Positions 7,431-16,408 of a stretch of DNA of 64,000 nt are shown here, one piece after another. Where the stretch lies: positions 1 to 64,000 of the forward strand of contig JAQTZZ010000008.1 of assembly GCA_028687545.1 (NCBI GenBank). The letters run 5' to 3'. The notes below the pieces were generated by a model. That model was not told the origin of the DNA and made no database searches. It was given only the letters and a program-made list of their open reading frames with translations. This stretch comes from Candidatus Wallbacteria bacterium. GTDB lineage: Bacteria; Muiribacteriota; JAQTZZ01. How positions within the stretch are numbered: the stretch's first letter is position 1; each line of letters opens with the position of its first letter. A program made the position numbers and the translations under genes.

Positions 7431-8420
7431 TCAAGGACAAATCCGCTTTTTATTTTCTGCAGCAGAAACAGGGGTCTGATGAGTTGCTGTTCTGTTGCCC
7501 AGGACAATCGCCCCCAGGATCAGCACTGCTCCGATGAAAAAAGTTCCGGTCAGTTTCTCGCCCAGCAGCCAGACCGAAAATCCTGCGCCTGCCAGAGGCT
7601 GCAGGTATAGATAAAAGGAAAGCTCGCCTGCTGACATGAATTTCAGCAGCCAGTTCCAGGCCAGATAACCGATGCCTGTCACAATCACTGACAGAAAGAT
7701 CACGCCCAGCCATTCCCGGCCGTTCAGGCAAAGCCCCCTGTGCCAGGCTACCGGATCATACCAGGCAAAGGCCGGAACAAAAGTGAGGGCAGCAACCAGG
7801 AAGGGCAGGGCTGTCGAGGCGGTTGCTCCCCAGCGTCCCACCAGCAGTTTGCCTGTGATTGTGTATGAGGAGACGCAGAATATCGAAGCCAGCACCATCA
7901 GATTGCCTGCCAGATTCCGGCTGCCCAACAGGTCGAGGGTCGCAGGGTCGACTGTAAGCAGCACTACGCCGAGGAATGCGAGCACCAGGCTCAGGACACT
8001 TCTTATGGAAAGCCGTTCGGCCAGAAAGACTGCTGAAAGCAGAACCACCATTGGGGTTTCCAGCCCGACCAGCATCGAGACATTGGAGGCTGTGGTCCTC
8101 TCTGTCCCGGCATACTGCAGCATGATCGCGGCTCCGCAGCCAAGCAGGCCCATGATCAGCATCAGATAGACATCCCTGCTCGTGATCCTGTCAGGGATTT
8201 CCTGCCTGCGGATGAACGGCAGTAGTACGGCGGCAGCCAGCACTATCCTCCAGCAGGACAGGGCCAGAGGATTGAGGCTGGCGATCATGTCCTTGGAAAT
8301 CGGATATGACAGGGCCCAGATCATGTTTATCAGAACTGCAATGCCGATCAGCAGCCAGCGTGGAGGAACTGACCGGGACCTGACCGGAACGGTCTGCATG
8401 ATTTCAATCGGTTCAATCAT
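7431..8420 (-). CDS. EamA-family (drug/metabolite transporter superfamily) permease
   Basis: This 329-residue protein has ten predicted membrane helices arranged as two EamA repeats. The first repeat contains LNPLALSCWRIVLAA and the second contains SAGELSFYLYLQPLAGAGF and LLGEKLTGTFFIGAVLILGA, both diagnostic. Members move small metabolites or amino acids across the inner membrane, most often outward. The start overlaps the stop of the racemase gene by 8 bases. It is therefore the last gene of the hydrogenase operon, and an amino-acid substrate linked to the racemase is a reasonable guess but not shown. Confidence 0.9.
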   Translation of the reverse strand: MIEPIEIMQTVPVRSRSVPPRWLLIGIAVLINMIWALSYPISKDMIASLNPLALSCWRIVLAAAVLLPFIRRQEIPDRITSRDVYLMLIMGLLGCGAAIMLQYAGTERTTASNVSMLVGLETPMVVLLSAVFLAERLSIRSVLSLVLAFLGVVLLTVDPATLDLLGSRNLAGNLMVLASIFCVSSYTITGKLLVGRWGATASTALPFLVAALTFVPAFAWYDPVAWHRGLCLNGREWLGVIFLSVIVTGIGYLAWNWLLKFMSAGELSFYLYLQPLAGAGFSVWLLGEKLTGTFFIGAVLILGAIVLGNRTATHQTPVSAAENKKRICP

Positions 8421-9519
8421 AGACTGCCATCTTTTCGATTCCCGGAGTGGAGCAGGCTTGGAGCAGTGCCGTGTAATCCACCTGGAAGGTGATGATGTCC
8501 CCGACTTTCAGCCTGACAGACGAATCTTCAATATCGATAATCGTATGATCGCTGGTCTGGCCAAGAATCTCCATCTTCTGGTCTACAGGCCAGATATTCT
8601 CGAACGGCATGTCCTGCCTGCCAAATGCCATGATGGCCCGTTTCCTGATCCCGCGGTCCACAAAGGTCTTGGGCTTGAGAAAGGCGTCCAGGCCCAGGGG
8701 CCCGACCGGTTTCGTGGGTTTTGAACTCAGCTCGAGTATCTCGGCCTGCAGAAGGTAAAGATCAGAGCAGGTTCTGTTCACGTCCTGGTCTGAATGGTGA
8801 AATCCCTCAAGATATCTGAAATTGACATACTCGATCCCGAACTGATGGGTTCCTCCAATGCGGAGATGATTGATTCCGGGAGGCCAGGTGCCGTGGGTGA
8901 GCAGGTAATGACTGGTGCAGTTGCCGCCAGACAGGTGCGGGAAACGGATGCCGAACTTTTCTTCCAGCCTCCTGGCAATCCCCACGAACTGCATCCCGTT
9001 TTCATAGGTCGGGAGCAGGGTGCCGTAACAGTTGAAATTCGTGCCCAGACCATAGATTTTCAAGCCCGGCAGAGTCAGGATCAGCTCCAAAGCTCTGCAC
9101 AGGGCCGGGAAGTCCTCGTGCCAGATTCCCTCCCTGAGATCGCCCATGTCCACCATCAGGAGCACTTCATGGGTGCGGCCCTGCCTGACCGCTTCGGCGG
9201 ACAGGGACTTGATGGTCTCTTCCTCTGACTCGATGGAAATGTCGGCATAGCTGACAGTGGCGCTGATGTCACTCGGGGCCGGGCTGCGCAGCAGGCATTT
9301 TTTGCACTTCAGATTTCTGATCTTCTTCAGGTTCTCGACCCTGGATTCGGCTACGGTTTCGATCCCGCCCCTGATGATGGCGTCGGCAGTTTCCGGCATG
9401 CCGTTGAACACCTTGTTCACGCCCATGATCGTGATGCCAGCGGCGTTGAACTCCTTTAGCATCACCCGGACATTATGCTCGAGCTTGCGGACATTGATCA
9501 GAAGTCTTGGATAGCTCAT
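8413..9519 (-). CDS. orr: PLP-dependent amino-acid racemase, ornithine racemase-like
   Basis: This protein has 368 residues and the alanine-racemase-type barrel fold. The PLP-binding lysine is probably K36 in GVNKVFNG. Motifs ESRVENLKK, LLMVDMGDLREGIW and LSGGNCTSHYLL match the clostridial ornithine racemase/COG3457 group, which interconverts L- and D-ornithine in ornithine fermentation. An upstream ATG at 9549 would overlap the hydrogenase gene by 25 bases; 9519 is preferred because the family begins MSYPRL and the gap is then five bases. No ornithine aminomutase genes are in view, so the exact substrate is inferred from similarity. Confidence 0.8.
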   Translation of the reverse strand: MSYPRLLINVRKLEHNVRVMLKEFNAAGITIMGVNKVFNGMPETADAIIRGGIETVAESRVENLKKIRNLKCKKCLLRSPAPSDISATVSYADISIESEEETIKSLSAEAVRQGRTHEVLLMVDMGDLREGIWHEDFPALCRALELILTLPGLKIYGLGTNFNCYGTLLPTYENGMQFVGIARRLEEKFGIRFPHLSGGNCTSHYLLTHGTWPPGINHLRIGGTHQFGIEYVNFRYLEGFHHSDQDVNRTCSDLYLLQAEILELSSKPTKPVGPLGLDAFLKPKTFVDRGIRKRAIMAFGRQDMPFENIWPVDQKMEILGQTSDHTIIDIEDSSVRLKVGDIITFQVDYTALLQACSTPGIEKMAVYD

Positions 9520-9524
9520 GACAG

Positions 9525-10778
9525 CTAATGCACCGAGCAGGAAAAGCACGGATCATAAGCCCTCACAAGCTCTTCGCAGAGGAGCCTGATCTGATCCCTG
9601 GTCCTGCCCTTATTCTCCAGGACAAGCTTGTTCAGGGAACGCTCTATATCCACAAAATTATGGGCTGTCGGCGTGACGATATTGGCTTTCTCCACCACTC
9701 CCCTTCCATCGATCCTGTACCAGTGATAAAGCAGGCCTCGAGGAGCTTCGGTGATGGCTCCGCCTTCTCCAGCTTTGATTTTGAGATTGATATCTTCATC
9801 CTTGAAAGTAGTATTTTCGATCAGATCAATGCAGCGCATGATCGCGTCATAGGTTTCCAGGGCCTGGGCCAGGTTGTTATGAAACGGATTGAAATCAGGA
9901 ATTGAGAATCCGACAGATTTCGCGAGCTTTTTTGTCTCAGGCTTGAGTTTTTCAAATTTCAGATTCATCCTGGGCAGAGCTCCGGTAGTGACAGAGCCCT
10001 TCCCCACCCTGGTCTTCTTAGCATTGGCGTAATCCACCTGTGTTTCCTGGAAATGCTTCAGATAATCGGAAACCGGGATGTTGAGCCCGTCGCTTGTAAT
10101 GATTCTTCCGTCATTGATCGCATAGCCCTTTTTTCCGGAGATTGCCGCATAAACGACTTTGCTCTCAAATTCCGGAGGGTTGAATTTCGCGACCAGTTTC
10201 ACTACCTGCACGGCCTGGGCAGCTGTTTCCTTCAATTTCGGGAGCATTTCATGGAGCGCTGAATTATCCGGGATCTTTGTGAATCCGCCAGGCAGGCTGG
10301 TGACTGCATGCAGCGCCCTGCCGCCGATCAAAGCAGTCAGGCCGTTCAGCACTTCTTTCATGGCGAGCAGCATGGTGACTTCGGACTTGAATTCAGGGAT
10401 AAGCCCGGTAATGCTGTCTTTGCCGTAATAGTCGGGCATGGCCAGCATGAAGAGATGGATCAGATGGCTGGCTGCGATCTGGCTCAGGCTCATCAGTTCG
10501 CGCAGAATCTTTGTCTGGGCGCTGACTTCCACAGCCATGGCATTCTCAATGGCCAGGATCGCGGTGGTCATGTGCGAAACAGGGCAGATGCCGCAGATCC
10601 TGGAGACAATGTCGCCGACTTCGTCATATTTCCGGCCAGCCAGGAATCCTTCGAAAAATCTGGGCGGTTCGAAAATCTTCAGAAGCAGCGGCTGCTCATT
10701 TTCAAGATCGATCCTGATCGCTGTTTCGCCTTCCACTCTGGCGAGATAGTCAACTTCTATCCGTTCGTTCCGCTTCAT
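9525..10778 (-). CDS. hydA: [NiFe] hydrogenase large subunit, group 3b type (HydA)
   Basis: This 417-residue subunit carries the nickel-iron active site, ligated by cysteines in RICGICPVSH (about residue 60) and DPCFSCSVH at the very C-terminus. The flanking sequence (EVDYLARVEGE, EPPRFFEGFLAGRKY) places it among cytosolic group 3 enzymes. With the three genes upstream it forms an NAD(P)-coupled bidirectional hydrogenase. The stop codon TAG directly follows the last histidine. The short C-terminal tail normally removed by a maturation protease is therefore absent. The start overlaps the small-subunit stop by 4 bases. No hyp maturation genes lie in the window. Confidence 0.95.
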   Translation of the reverse strand: MKRNERIEVDYLARVEGETAIRIDLENEQPLLLKIFEPPRFFEGFLAGRKYDEVGDIVSRICGICPVSHMTTAILAIENAMAVEVSAQTKILRELMSLSQIAASHLIHLFMLAMPDYYGKDSITGLIPEFKSEVTMLLAMKEVLNGLTALIGGRALHAVTSLPGGFTKIPDNSALHEMLPKLKETAAQAVQVVKLVAKFNPPEFESKVVYAAISGKKGYAINDGRIITSDGLNIPVSDYLKHFQETQVDYANAKKTRVGKGSVTTGALPRMNLKFEKLKPETKKLAKSVGFSIPDFNPFHNNLAQALETYDAIMRCIDLIENTTFKDEDINLKIKAGEGGAITEAPRGLLYHWYRIDGRGVVEKANIVTPTAHNFVDIERSLNKLVLENKGRTRDQIRLLCEELVRAYDPCFSCSVH

Positions 10779-11548
10779 TTTTTGACATTCGCTCCTGTCT
10801 GGAATTCAATAGTGGGTTGCCCGAATTCAGTGAATCTGCGGAAAATATCTTCAGGGCTCTGCCCCATTTTCAGAAGCTGCGCCGCCAGTGCGGCTGAATT
10901 GGCATCTTTCAGCGGGCCGAAACAGGAGAAACAGGCCCGGTTGTAGGACGGGCAGAGAGCATCGCAGCCCGCATTCGTGACAGGTCCCATGCAGGGCTCG
11001 TTGTATGCCACCAGCAAACAGATGTTGCCTTTGAGCTTGCATTCCACGCAGACGCTGGATTCGAGGAAATCAGGGTTTTTCTTCAAAAGCAGGGAAAGAA
11101 CCAGTTCGGTCAGGTCGCGCTCGCCCATCGGGCAGCCTTTCACGCTGCCGTCCACCTTGACATAATGCTCTACAGGATGGGCTTTGATCGAGTGGAGAGC
11201 AGAAGTATCAGGGTAAACCCTTGTTTCCACTTCCAACTCGTTCTGATTATTCTTGATCGCAGGGATCCCGCCGCAGACAGCGCAGGTACCGATAGCGATC
11301 AGGTGAGTGCTGGCTTTTCTGACCTTTTTCAGCTGATCAGCCTGCCAGGTTTCTGTGATCGCGCCTTCGATCAGGGCTATATCAAAAGGTCCTTCTTCAA
11401 TACCGTCTGACTGCAGCATCTGGCAGTAGATGATATCTGCGGCTCCCAGCGTTTCCAGTATGTATTTCTGGAAATAGATCAGCTGGAATTCGCAGCCTGC
11501 GCAGCAGCTGTATTTGAAAACTCCGATTCTCGGTTTCTTTAAAATCAT
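10775..11548 (-). CDS. hydD: [NiFe] hydrogenase small subunit, group 3b type (HydD)
   Basis: This 257-residue subunit holds iron-sulfur clusters that carry electrons from the active site. Cysteine motifs in order are SCCAGCEFQL near the N-terminus, GTCAVCGG (about 95), KGCPMGE (about 140) and a C-terminal array with VCVECKLKGNIC, CMGPVTNAGCDALC and ACFSCFGP. This is the pattern of cytosolic sulfhydrogenase-type small subunits. There is no twin-arginine signal, so the enzyme stays in the cytoplasm. It lies ten bases after the FAD-subunit gene and overlaps the large-subunit gene by 4 bases. Confidence 0.94.
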   Translation of the reverse strand: MILKKPRIGVFKYSCCAGCEFQLIYFQKYILETLGAADIIYCQMLQSDGIEEGPFDIALIEGAITETWQADQLKKVRKASTHLIAIGTCAVCGGIPAIKNNQNELEVETRVYPDTSALHSIKAHPVEHYVKVDGSVKGCPMGERDLTELVLSLLLKKNPDFLESSVCVECKLKGNICLLVAYNEPCMGPVTNAGCDALCPSYNRACFSCFGPLKDANSAALAAQLLKMGQSPEDIFRRFTEFGQPTIEFQTGANVKK

Positions 11549-11558
11549 GTCTCTCCCG

Positions 11559-12395
11559 TCAGATCTGCCCGTGCATCATGTGCCGGACCTCGCTGTAAGC
11601 AAAAACTGGGCCGTCTTTACAAATAAATTTCGCTCCCATCTGGCAGTGGCCGCAATGGCCAAACCCGCATTTCATCCTGCGTTCCATGGAGACGAATATA
11701 TTTCTGCTCTTGTGTCCGATTCTGATCAGGTCTTCTGCCACGAAATGCATCATGATATCCGGGCCGCAGGTGAAAGTGACAGCATCTTTCAGCGGAACAT
11801 CAATGTTGCGTAACAGCGAGGTGACAAGGCCTTCGGATAATGGGAACGGCATTTTTTTCGATTTCCGCTCCAGGCAGAAAAACGAAGTGATCTGGTCAGA
11901 GCTGCACCATTCTTCAACTTCCTTGGTGAAAAGCATGTCTTCGCTGCGTTTTGAGCCATAAATCAGAAACACTCGTCCGAATTTTTTCCGATTCTGCTGC
12001 ACGAAATGCACTACAGGCCGCAGCGGAGCCATGCCGATCCCGCCTGCGACAATGATCAGGTTTTTATGCAGAGCCAGTTCAAGCGGCCAGCTGTTCCCGA
12101 AAGGTCCACGCAATTGAAGGCTGTCACCAGCTTTCAAAGAGCAGAGAGCCTGGGTCACGTTCCCCACCACCCTGATGGTATGGATGAAGTTTTTTTTCAG
12201 AGGCAGGGAGCTGAAGGAGATCGGAGCTTCGCCAAAGCCGGGCAGGCCCAGCATATTGAACTGGCCGGGCTCAAACAAAAAATCCTCATCTGTGGTCATT
12301 TTCAGCGAAAACACATCTGATGTCTCAGCACTGATTTCTTTAAGGACAGCTGTGCCAGGCAAGAGAGGGTTGATCGAGTGTTTAATCCTGTTCAT
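11559..12395 (-). CDS. hydG: Hydrogenase FAD/NAD(P)-binding subunit (HydG)
   Basis: This 278-residue protein is a ferredoxin-reductase-type electron transfer subunit. It has an FAD-binding barrel with EPGQFNMLGLPG, an NAD(P)-binding domain beginning IIVAGGIGMAPLRPVV, and a C-terminal [2Fe-2S] motif in CGFGHCGHCQMG. It matches the gamma subunit of archaeal sulfhydrogenase and AsrB/PyrK-type proteins. It would pass electrons between NAD(P)H and the iron-sulfur chain. The start overlaps the upstream beta-subunit gene by 4 bases. Confidence 0.94.
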   Translation of the reverse strand: MNRIKHSINPLLPGTAVLKEISAETSDVFSLKMTTDEDFLFEPGQFNMLGLPGFGEAPISFSSLPLKKNFIHTIRVVGNVTQALCSLKAGDSLQLRGPFGNSWPLELALHKNLIIVAGGIGMAPLRPVVHFVQQNRKKFGRVFLIYGSKRSEDMLFTKEVEEWCSSDQITSFFCLERKSKKMPFPLSEGLVTSLLRNIDVPLKDAVTFTCGPDIMMHFVAEDLIRIGHKSRNIFVSMERRMKCGFGHCGHCQMGAKFICKDGPVFAYSEVRHMMHGQI

Positions 12396-13483
12396 TCATC
12401 GTCTCTCCTGATTTCAGCAACGATTTCTGTCAGATCAATATGTGTAGGGCACCAGGTCATGCAGCGGCCGCAGCCCACGCAGCCGAAACAACCGAACTGC
12501 TCAACCCAGCTGCTCAGTTTGTGTGTGACGAACTGGCGTAAACGGGCTGAGCGGGAATCGCGGAAATTAAAACCGTGTACTTTCGCAAAATTCAGCTCCA
12601 GGCATGAGTCCCAGTGGCGTATGCGCGTGGTTTTTTTCAGATCCATACCGGTGCATTCCTCGATGTTATAGCAGAAGCAGGTCGGGCAGACCATGGTGCA
12701 GTTAGTGCAGGAGAGGCATCTCGCGTCAGCGGTATTCTTGTAAACTTTGTGATCAAGATAATTCTTCAGCAGTTCTGCAAGTCCATCAATATCAAGTTTT
12801 TTGCTGAAAGTGGAAAGAGCTTTTTTTTCAAGTCTGAGTTTGGCTTTCTGATCGGCTGCTCCTGCTTTTTCAGCCCTTCTGATCCCTGAGGCGAGTTCCA
12901 GGCCTGTTTCTGAACGGAATTCCATCAGATAAAGTGACTCACTTTCCTCTGAACCGCTCAGAAGAGTAAGTTCGATGTCGGATCCGGCTTTCTTTTTCAA
13001 AAAAGGGCCTGTCCCCATTGAAGAGCAGAAACCCTGATGCGTGAAAGCCGGGTATTTTTTTTTGCAGGCAAGGTTACAGTTCAGCACGACAGTAATCGTG
13101 TTTTCACGGGTCTGTTTATAATAAAAATCCTGGGTTTCCCAGCTCAAAGTCCTGTCCAGGATAGAGATGGCGTGCATATCACAGGGATGCAGTCCGAAAA
13201 TGATCCTTTTCCTCCTGTCATCCGCAGCCGTTGTCTGCAGGCTTTTCCTGTCTATCTCACAGATAGTCTGCCTGGATGGATAGATTATCCTTGCCGGGCT
13301 CTGCATTGTGCTCTGATAATCAAGCCGGATACTGAAAGCGTCACTGACCGGCTTAAAAATGGTTTCTCCCTTTTTATCCGGCACAGGCCCCAGGATAATG
13401 AAGCGATCACGCAGACCGTCCAGCCAGTTGAACAGGTTTTTCTCCAGGATAATCATTCCGGTTGAGTTTTTCTTCATTTCCAA
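12392..13483 (-). CDS. hydB: Hydrogenase iron-sulfur subunit (HydB, sulfhydrogenase beta type)
   Basis: The protein has 363 residues. The C-terminal third carries two [4Fe-4S] motifs, CLSCTNCTMVCP and CFGCVGCGRCMTWCP, separated by about 85 residues. The N-terminal part matches the AsrA/HydB family, including FGLHPCDMHAISILDRTL. In this family the protein links the flavin subunit to the hydrogenase core. The gene starts at TTG (13483), five bases after a GAGGT ribosome-binding site; an ATG two codons later is an alternative. It heads a six-gene operon running to the EamA gene. Confidence 0.93.
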   Translation of the reverse strand: MEMKKNSTGMIILEKNLFNWLDGLRDRFIILGPVPDKKGETIFKPVSDAFSIRLDYQSTMQSPARIIYPSRQTICEIDRKSLQTTAADDRRKRIIFGLHPCDMHAISILDRTLSWETQDFYYKQTRENTITVVLNCNLACKKKYPAFTHQGFCSSMGTGPFLKKKAGSDIELTLLSGSEESESLYLMEFRSETGLELASGIRRAEKAGAADQKAKLRLEKKALSTFSKKLDIDGLAELLKNYLDHKVYKNTADARCLSCTNCTMVCPTCFCYNIEECTGMDLKKTTRIRHWDSCLELNFAKVHGFNFRDSRSARLRQFVTHKLSSWVEQFGCFGCVGCGRCMTWCPTHIDLTEIVAEIRRDDE

Positions 13484-13703
13484 TCAAAACCTCATCTATT
13501 CATGGTAATGAACCTGACGGCTAATTGCAAAGCATTATCTTTTCCACAGGTTCTGAAGATGCAGCAAGCATTTTGCAGTAATAAATTGAGAATTTACATT
13601 TTTTTTACAGGTTTCTGACTGGTTCTTGAAGGTTTTGAATTATAAATAGGATAGAAGCGTATAAAGTATCAAGTATGAAGGGTTTAAAACCCGAGGGGGG
13701 CGT

Positions 13704-14903
13704 ATGAAGTATTTTGCTGTATCCGTGATGATCGTGCTGATGGCACATGCAGCAGTTGCCGAAGACAGAAGTTATTATGGCGTGAACGGAGTATTCGTGA
13801 AGGCTGAATCCTGCGGCCAGGTATTGACTGCCTCTTTCAGCGAATCTACCTTCTGCGGATTTACTGGAGCGGGCCAGGCTCTGATGGCAGCAAAGACAGG
13901 GGCAGCAGATCTGGTGAAAGAGTCAATGAATCAAGCCAGCCTCAGTTTTCGAGTGCCTGTGGCAGAAATGAGATACTCTCTGGTCTGCTTCACAATGTCC
14001 AGATATCATGGAACCGGAAGTATCCAGAGTCTTGATAAATACCGCAATTATGAAACCCAGTGCAGCGTGCTGATGGCCGGCGTGGAAAGAGGCATCATTC
14101 TGGGCTGGTCTGAGAAGGAAGTTCTGACCTGCATCAGATCTGCGGTAAAATCATGGAAATGGAATCAAGAGATGACCAGAAACTTCGGTATCGCTGCAGC
14201 AGCCTGCCAGGCAGGCAGCAATCCGTCGATTTTAAAACTTTTCAGGATCATGCAGGTCAATGCCGGAAAGCTGCTCGCCATCAGAAATGATGACGATAAT
14301 GACGAAGTGACTCCAGAAGAACCCGTTGACCCGGAAGAACCGCCCGTTGACCCGGAAGTCCCGCCCGTTGACCCGGAAGTTCCCCCCGTTGACCCGGAAG
14401 TTCCGCCCGTTGACCCGGAAGTTCCGCCCGTTGACCCGGAAGTCCCGCCTGTTGACCCGACAGTCCCACCCACAACTGAAGATCTCTCCCAGCCCTGGTG
14501 GAATGGTGATAATCCTGACGGCATGAGTACAGGCGTTAATGGTACTTACTGGACACCCCAGGATCCGATCCCTGCCGCTCAGATTGTTGATGCTCTTGAA
14601 AAGACTGCAGATACATTCCTGGAAAAACTGGACCAGAATGACGGCAAGGTTGCAGCAGCTATAATTGCCACTGCGCATCAGCTGCTGGGTACTGACCAGG
14701 ACCTGGCAGACTATGGGATCCAGGCCGGAAAAACCATTGATTATGCACTGGCCAAGGTTTTCAAGCCTTATCAGGCTTTCCAGTCAGGCTACTCTGTCGG
14801 GCAATCCTTTTCCCAGGGCGATTATGCCGGCGTGCTGAAAAACAGCGACAGCCTGCTGAAGCTTCTGTATAAATCCATGAAAACTGGCAAGGCTGTTCAA
14901 TAA
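13704..14903 (+). CDS. Secreted protein with a Val-Asp-Pro-Glu heptapeptide repeat linker
   Basis: No family was recognised for this 399-residue protein. A Sec signal peptide (about 1-19, ending AHAAVA) is followed by an N-terminal domain of about 185 residues with several cysteines. A low-complexity linker of seven VDPExPP units (about 208-256) comes next, then a C-terminal helical domain of about 140 residues. The linker is acidic and proline-rich, like extended spacers in cell-surface proteins. A strong ribosome-binding site (GAGGGG) precedes the ATG. A hairpin terminator follows within 25 bases of the stop, so it is a single-gene transcript. Confidence 0.8.
   Translation: MKYFAVSVMIVLMAHAAVAEDRSYYGVNGVFVKAESCGQVLTASFSESTFCGFTGAGQALMAAKTGAADLVKESMNQASLSFRVPVAEMRYSLVCFTMSRYHGTGSIQSLDKYRNYETQCSVLMAGVERGIILGWSEKEVLTCIRSAVKSWKWNQEMTRNFGIAAAACQAGSNPSILKLFRIMQVNAGKLLAIRNDDDNDEVTPEEPVDPEEPPVDPEVPPVDPEVPPVDPEVPPVDPEVPPVDPEVPPVDPTVPPTTEDLSQPWWNGDNPDGMSTGVNGTYWTPQDPIPAAQIVDALEKTADTFLEKLDQNDGKVAAAIIATAHQLLGTDQDLADYGIQAGKTIDYALAKVFKPYQAFQSGYSVGQSFSQGDYAGVLKNSDSLLKLLYKSMKTGKAVQ
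14325..14471. repeat. Seven 21-bp in-frame tandem repeats (VDPExPP linker)
   Basis: Seven consecutive 21-bp units each begin GTTGACCCG and encode VDPEEPP, five times VDPEVPP, and VDPTVPP. The DNA units are nearly identical, which points to recent expansion. Opposite-strand frames also stay open here, but only because of the repeat. Confidence 0.95.
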
Positions 14904-14924
14904 TGTTCTTTTCGTTGTCCCTCC

Positions 14925-14955
14925 CAGGGGAGAGCTCCTGCTCTCCCCTTTTTCT
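14925..14955 (+). terminator. Rho-independent terminator
   Basis: A perfect 10-bp stem, AGGGGAGAGC (14925-14934) with GCTCTCCCCT (14939-14948), has a four-base loop. It is followed by TTTTTCT. It lies 21 bases after the secreted-protein stop codon. Confidence 0.93.
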
Positions 14956-15029
14956 AATCAGTTCATTTGACTCTTTAAGCTCCAGATATTAATCTTGATT
15001 GACGATTTCAGCCGTTTCAGGAGATGACA

Positions 15030-16397
15030 GTGAAAAAATACGATGTGATCATCATCGGCGGTGGCCCGGCCGGACTTTTTGCAGCTTATACGCTGATCGG
15101 GAAAAAAGTGCTGCTGATTGATATGGGCCAGAGCCCTAAAGAAAGGGACTGCCCGCTGAAGCGCAAGCAGGTCTGCCAGAAGTGCAACCCCTGCAATATC
15201 ATGTCCGGAATCGGAGGGGCCGGCCTCTTTTCAGACGGTAAACTCAACTTCATCCCCAAACATGGGAAAACCGACCTCTACCAGTTTCTGGACCCTGAAG
15301 CTGCCCAGCAGCTGATCGACGAGACAGAGGAGATCTTCAACCGCTTCAACATGGACGGCAAGGTCTATCCAATTGACATGGCAAAAGCCAAAAAAATCCG
15401 GGATTCAGCAATGAAGGAAGGGATTGAGCTGCTGCTGATCAAGCAGAAGCATCTCGGTTCAGACATGCTGCCTCTTCATATCCAGGGAATGATGGACTTT
15501 TTAGTAGAAAATGGCATCGAATTCGCCCTTTCCGAAGAAGTGGTCAATTTCAAAGTCGGGAAAAGCGGCATCACTGGAGTTAAAACAAACAAAAGAGAAA
15601 TCTCGGCAGATTCTGTGATCGCTGCTCCCGGCAGGGTCGGTTCGCGCTGGCTCTATTGTGAATGCACCAGACTCGGTCTCGGAGTGACTTACAGAGGCGT
15701 TGAAATCGGGGTCAGGGTGGAAGTCCCTAATGAGATCATGGATGAGATCACAAGCATTATTTATGATCCTGCATTTTTCATCTTTTCTGATACCTATGAT
15801 GATCTTCTCCGCACTTTCTGCACCAACCGGGGAGGCTTTGTCACCAAGGAAGATTACCAGGACTTCGTCTGTGTGAACGGACATGCTGAAAGAAACAATA
15901 AATCGGCCAACACAAATTTTGCCTTTCTCAGCAAAGTCACTCTCACTGAACCGATCAATGATACTTATAAATACGGCAGTTCGATTGGAAAACTTGCCAC
16001 TGTCATCGGGGGAGGCAAACCTATTTTACAGCGCTTCGTTGATCTCAAAAAAGGGCGCCGCAGCACCCTCCAGCGCATCGACAACTGCCATATGCGGCCC
16101 ACCTTCACTGATGTCACGCCAGGGGATATCAGCATGGCACTCCCTAAGCGCATTGTCACCAACCTGATCGAAGGGCTGGAAAAACTGAATCGGGTGATTC
16201 CTGGCATTGACTCGAATTTCACCCTGCTCTATGCCCCTGAAATCAAATTTTTCAGCACTGAAATCAGGAACGACTGCCTGAAGACAAAGCTGGAAGGACT
16301 ATACATAGCCGGAGATGGGGCGGGTGTAGCCGGAAACATAGTAGGTGCGGCAGCAACTGGAGTACTGGCAGCCAAGCGGATTTTAAAAGCCACTTAG
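15030..16397 (+). CDS. FAD-dependent dehydrogenase of the COG2509 type
   Basis: This 455-residue protein has an N-terminal Rossmann FAD-binding motif (VIIIGGGPAGLFAAY), a four-cysteine stretch CPLKRKQVCQKCNPC, then SGIGGAGLFSDGKLN. The C-terminal FAD motif is GLYIAGDGAGVAGNIVGAA. These match a widespread, poorly characterised group of FAD dehydrogenases. The cysteine cluster may bind metal or an iron-sulfur cluster, which is inference. GTG at 15030 is preferred over ATG at 15024 because GGAG directly abuts the ATG, leaving six bases to the GTG. It stands alone between a terminator and a long hairpin repeat. Confidence 0.85.
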   Translation: MKKYDVIIIGGGPAGLFAAYTLIGKKVLLIDMGQSPKERDCPLKRKQVCQKCNPCNIMSGIGGAGLFSDGKLNFIPKHGKTDLYQFLDPEAAQQLIDETEEIFNRFNMDGKVYPIDMAKAKKIRDSAMKEGIELLLIKQKHLGSDMLPLHIQGMMDFLVENGIEFALSEEVVNFKVGKSGITGVKTNKREISADSVIAAPGRVGSRWLYCECTRLGLGVTYRGVEIGVRVEVPNEIMDEITSIIYDPAFFIFSDTYDDLLRTFCTNRGGFVTKEDYQDFVCVNGHAERNNKSANTNFAFLSKVTLTEPINDTYKYGSSIGKLATVIGGGKPILQRFVDLKKGRRSTLQRIDNCHMRPTFTDVTPGDISMALPKRIVTNLIEGLEKLNRVIPGIDSNFTLLYAPEIKFFSTEIRNDCLKTKLEGLYIAGDGAGVAGNIVGAAATGVLAAKRILKAT

Positions 16398-16408
16398 ACA
16401 AATCAAAT

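Noticed and set aside
9525-13483. F420-linked (Frh) or methyl viologen-type (Mvh) hydrogenase
   Set aside because: The operon has the HydB/HydG-type iron-sulfur and FAD/NAD(P) subunits with a C-terminal [2Fe-2S] motif, not FrhB or MvhD.
14165-14678. Minus-strand frames across the VDPExPP repeats
   Set aside because: They stay open only because the 21-bp repeat has no stops in those frames. The plus-strand gene has a signal peptide and ribosome-binding site.
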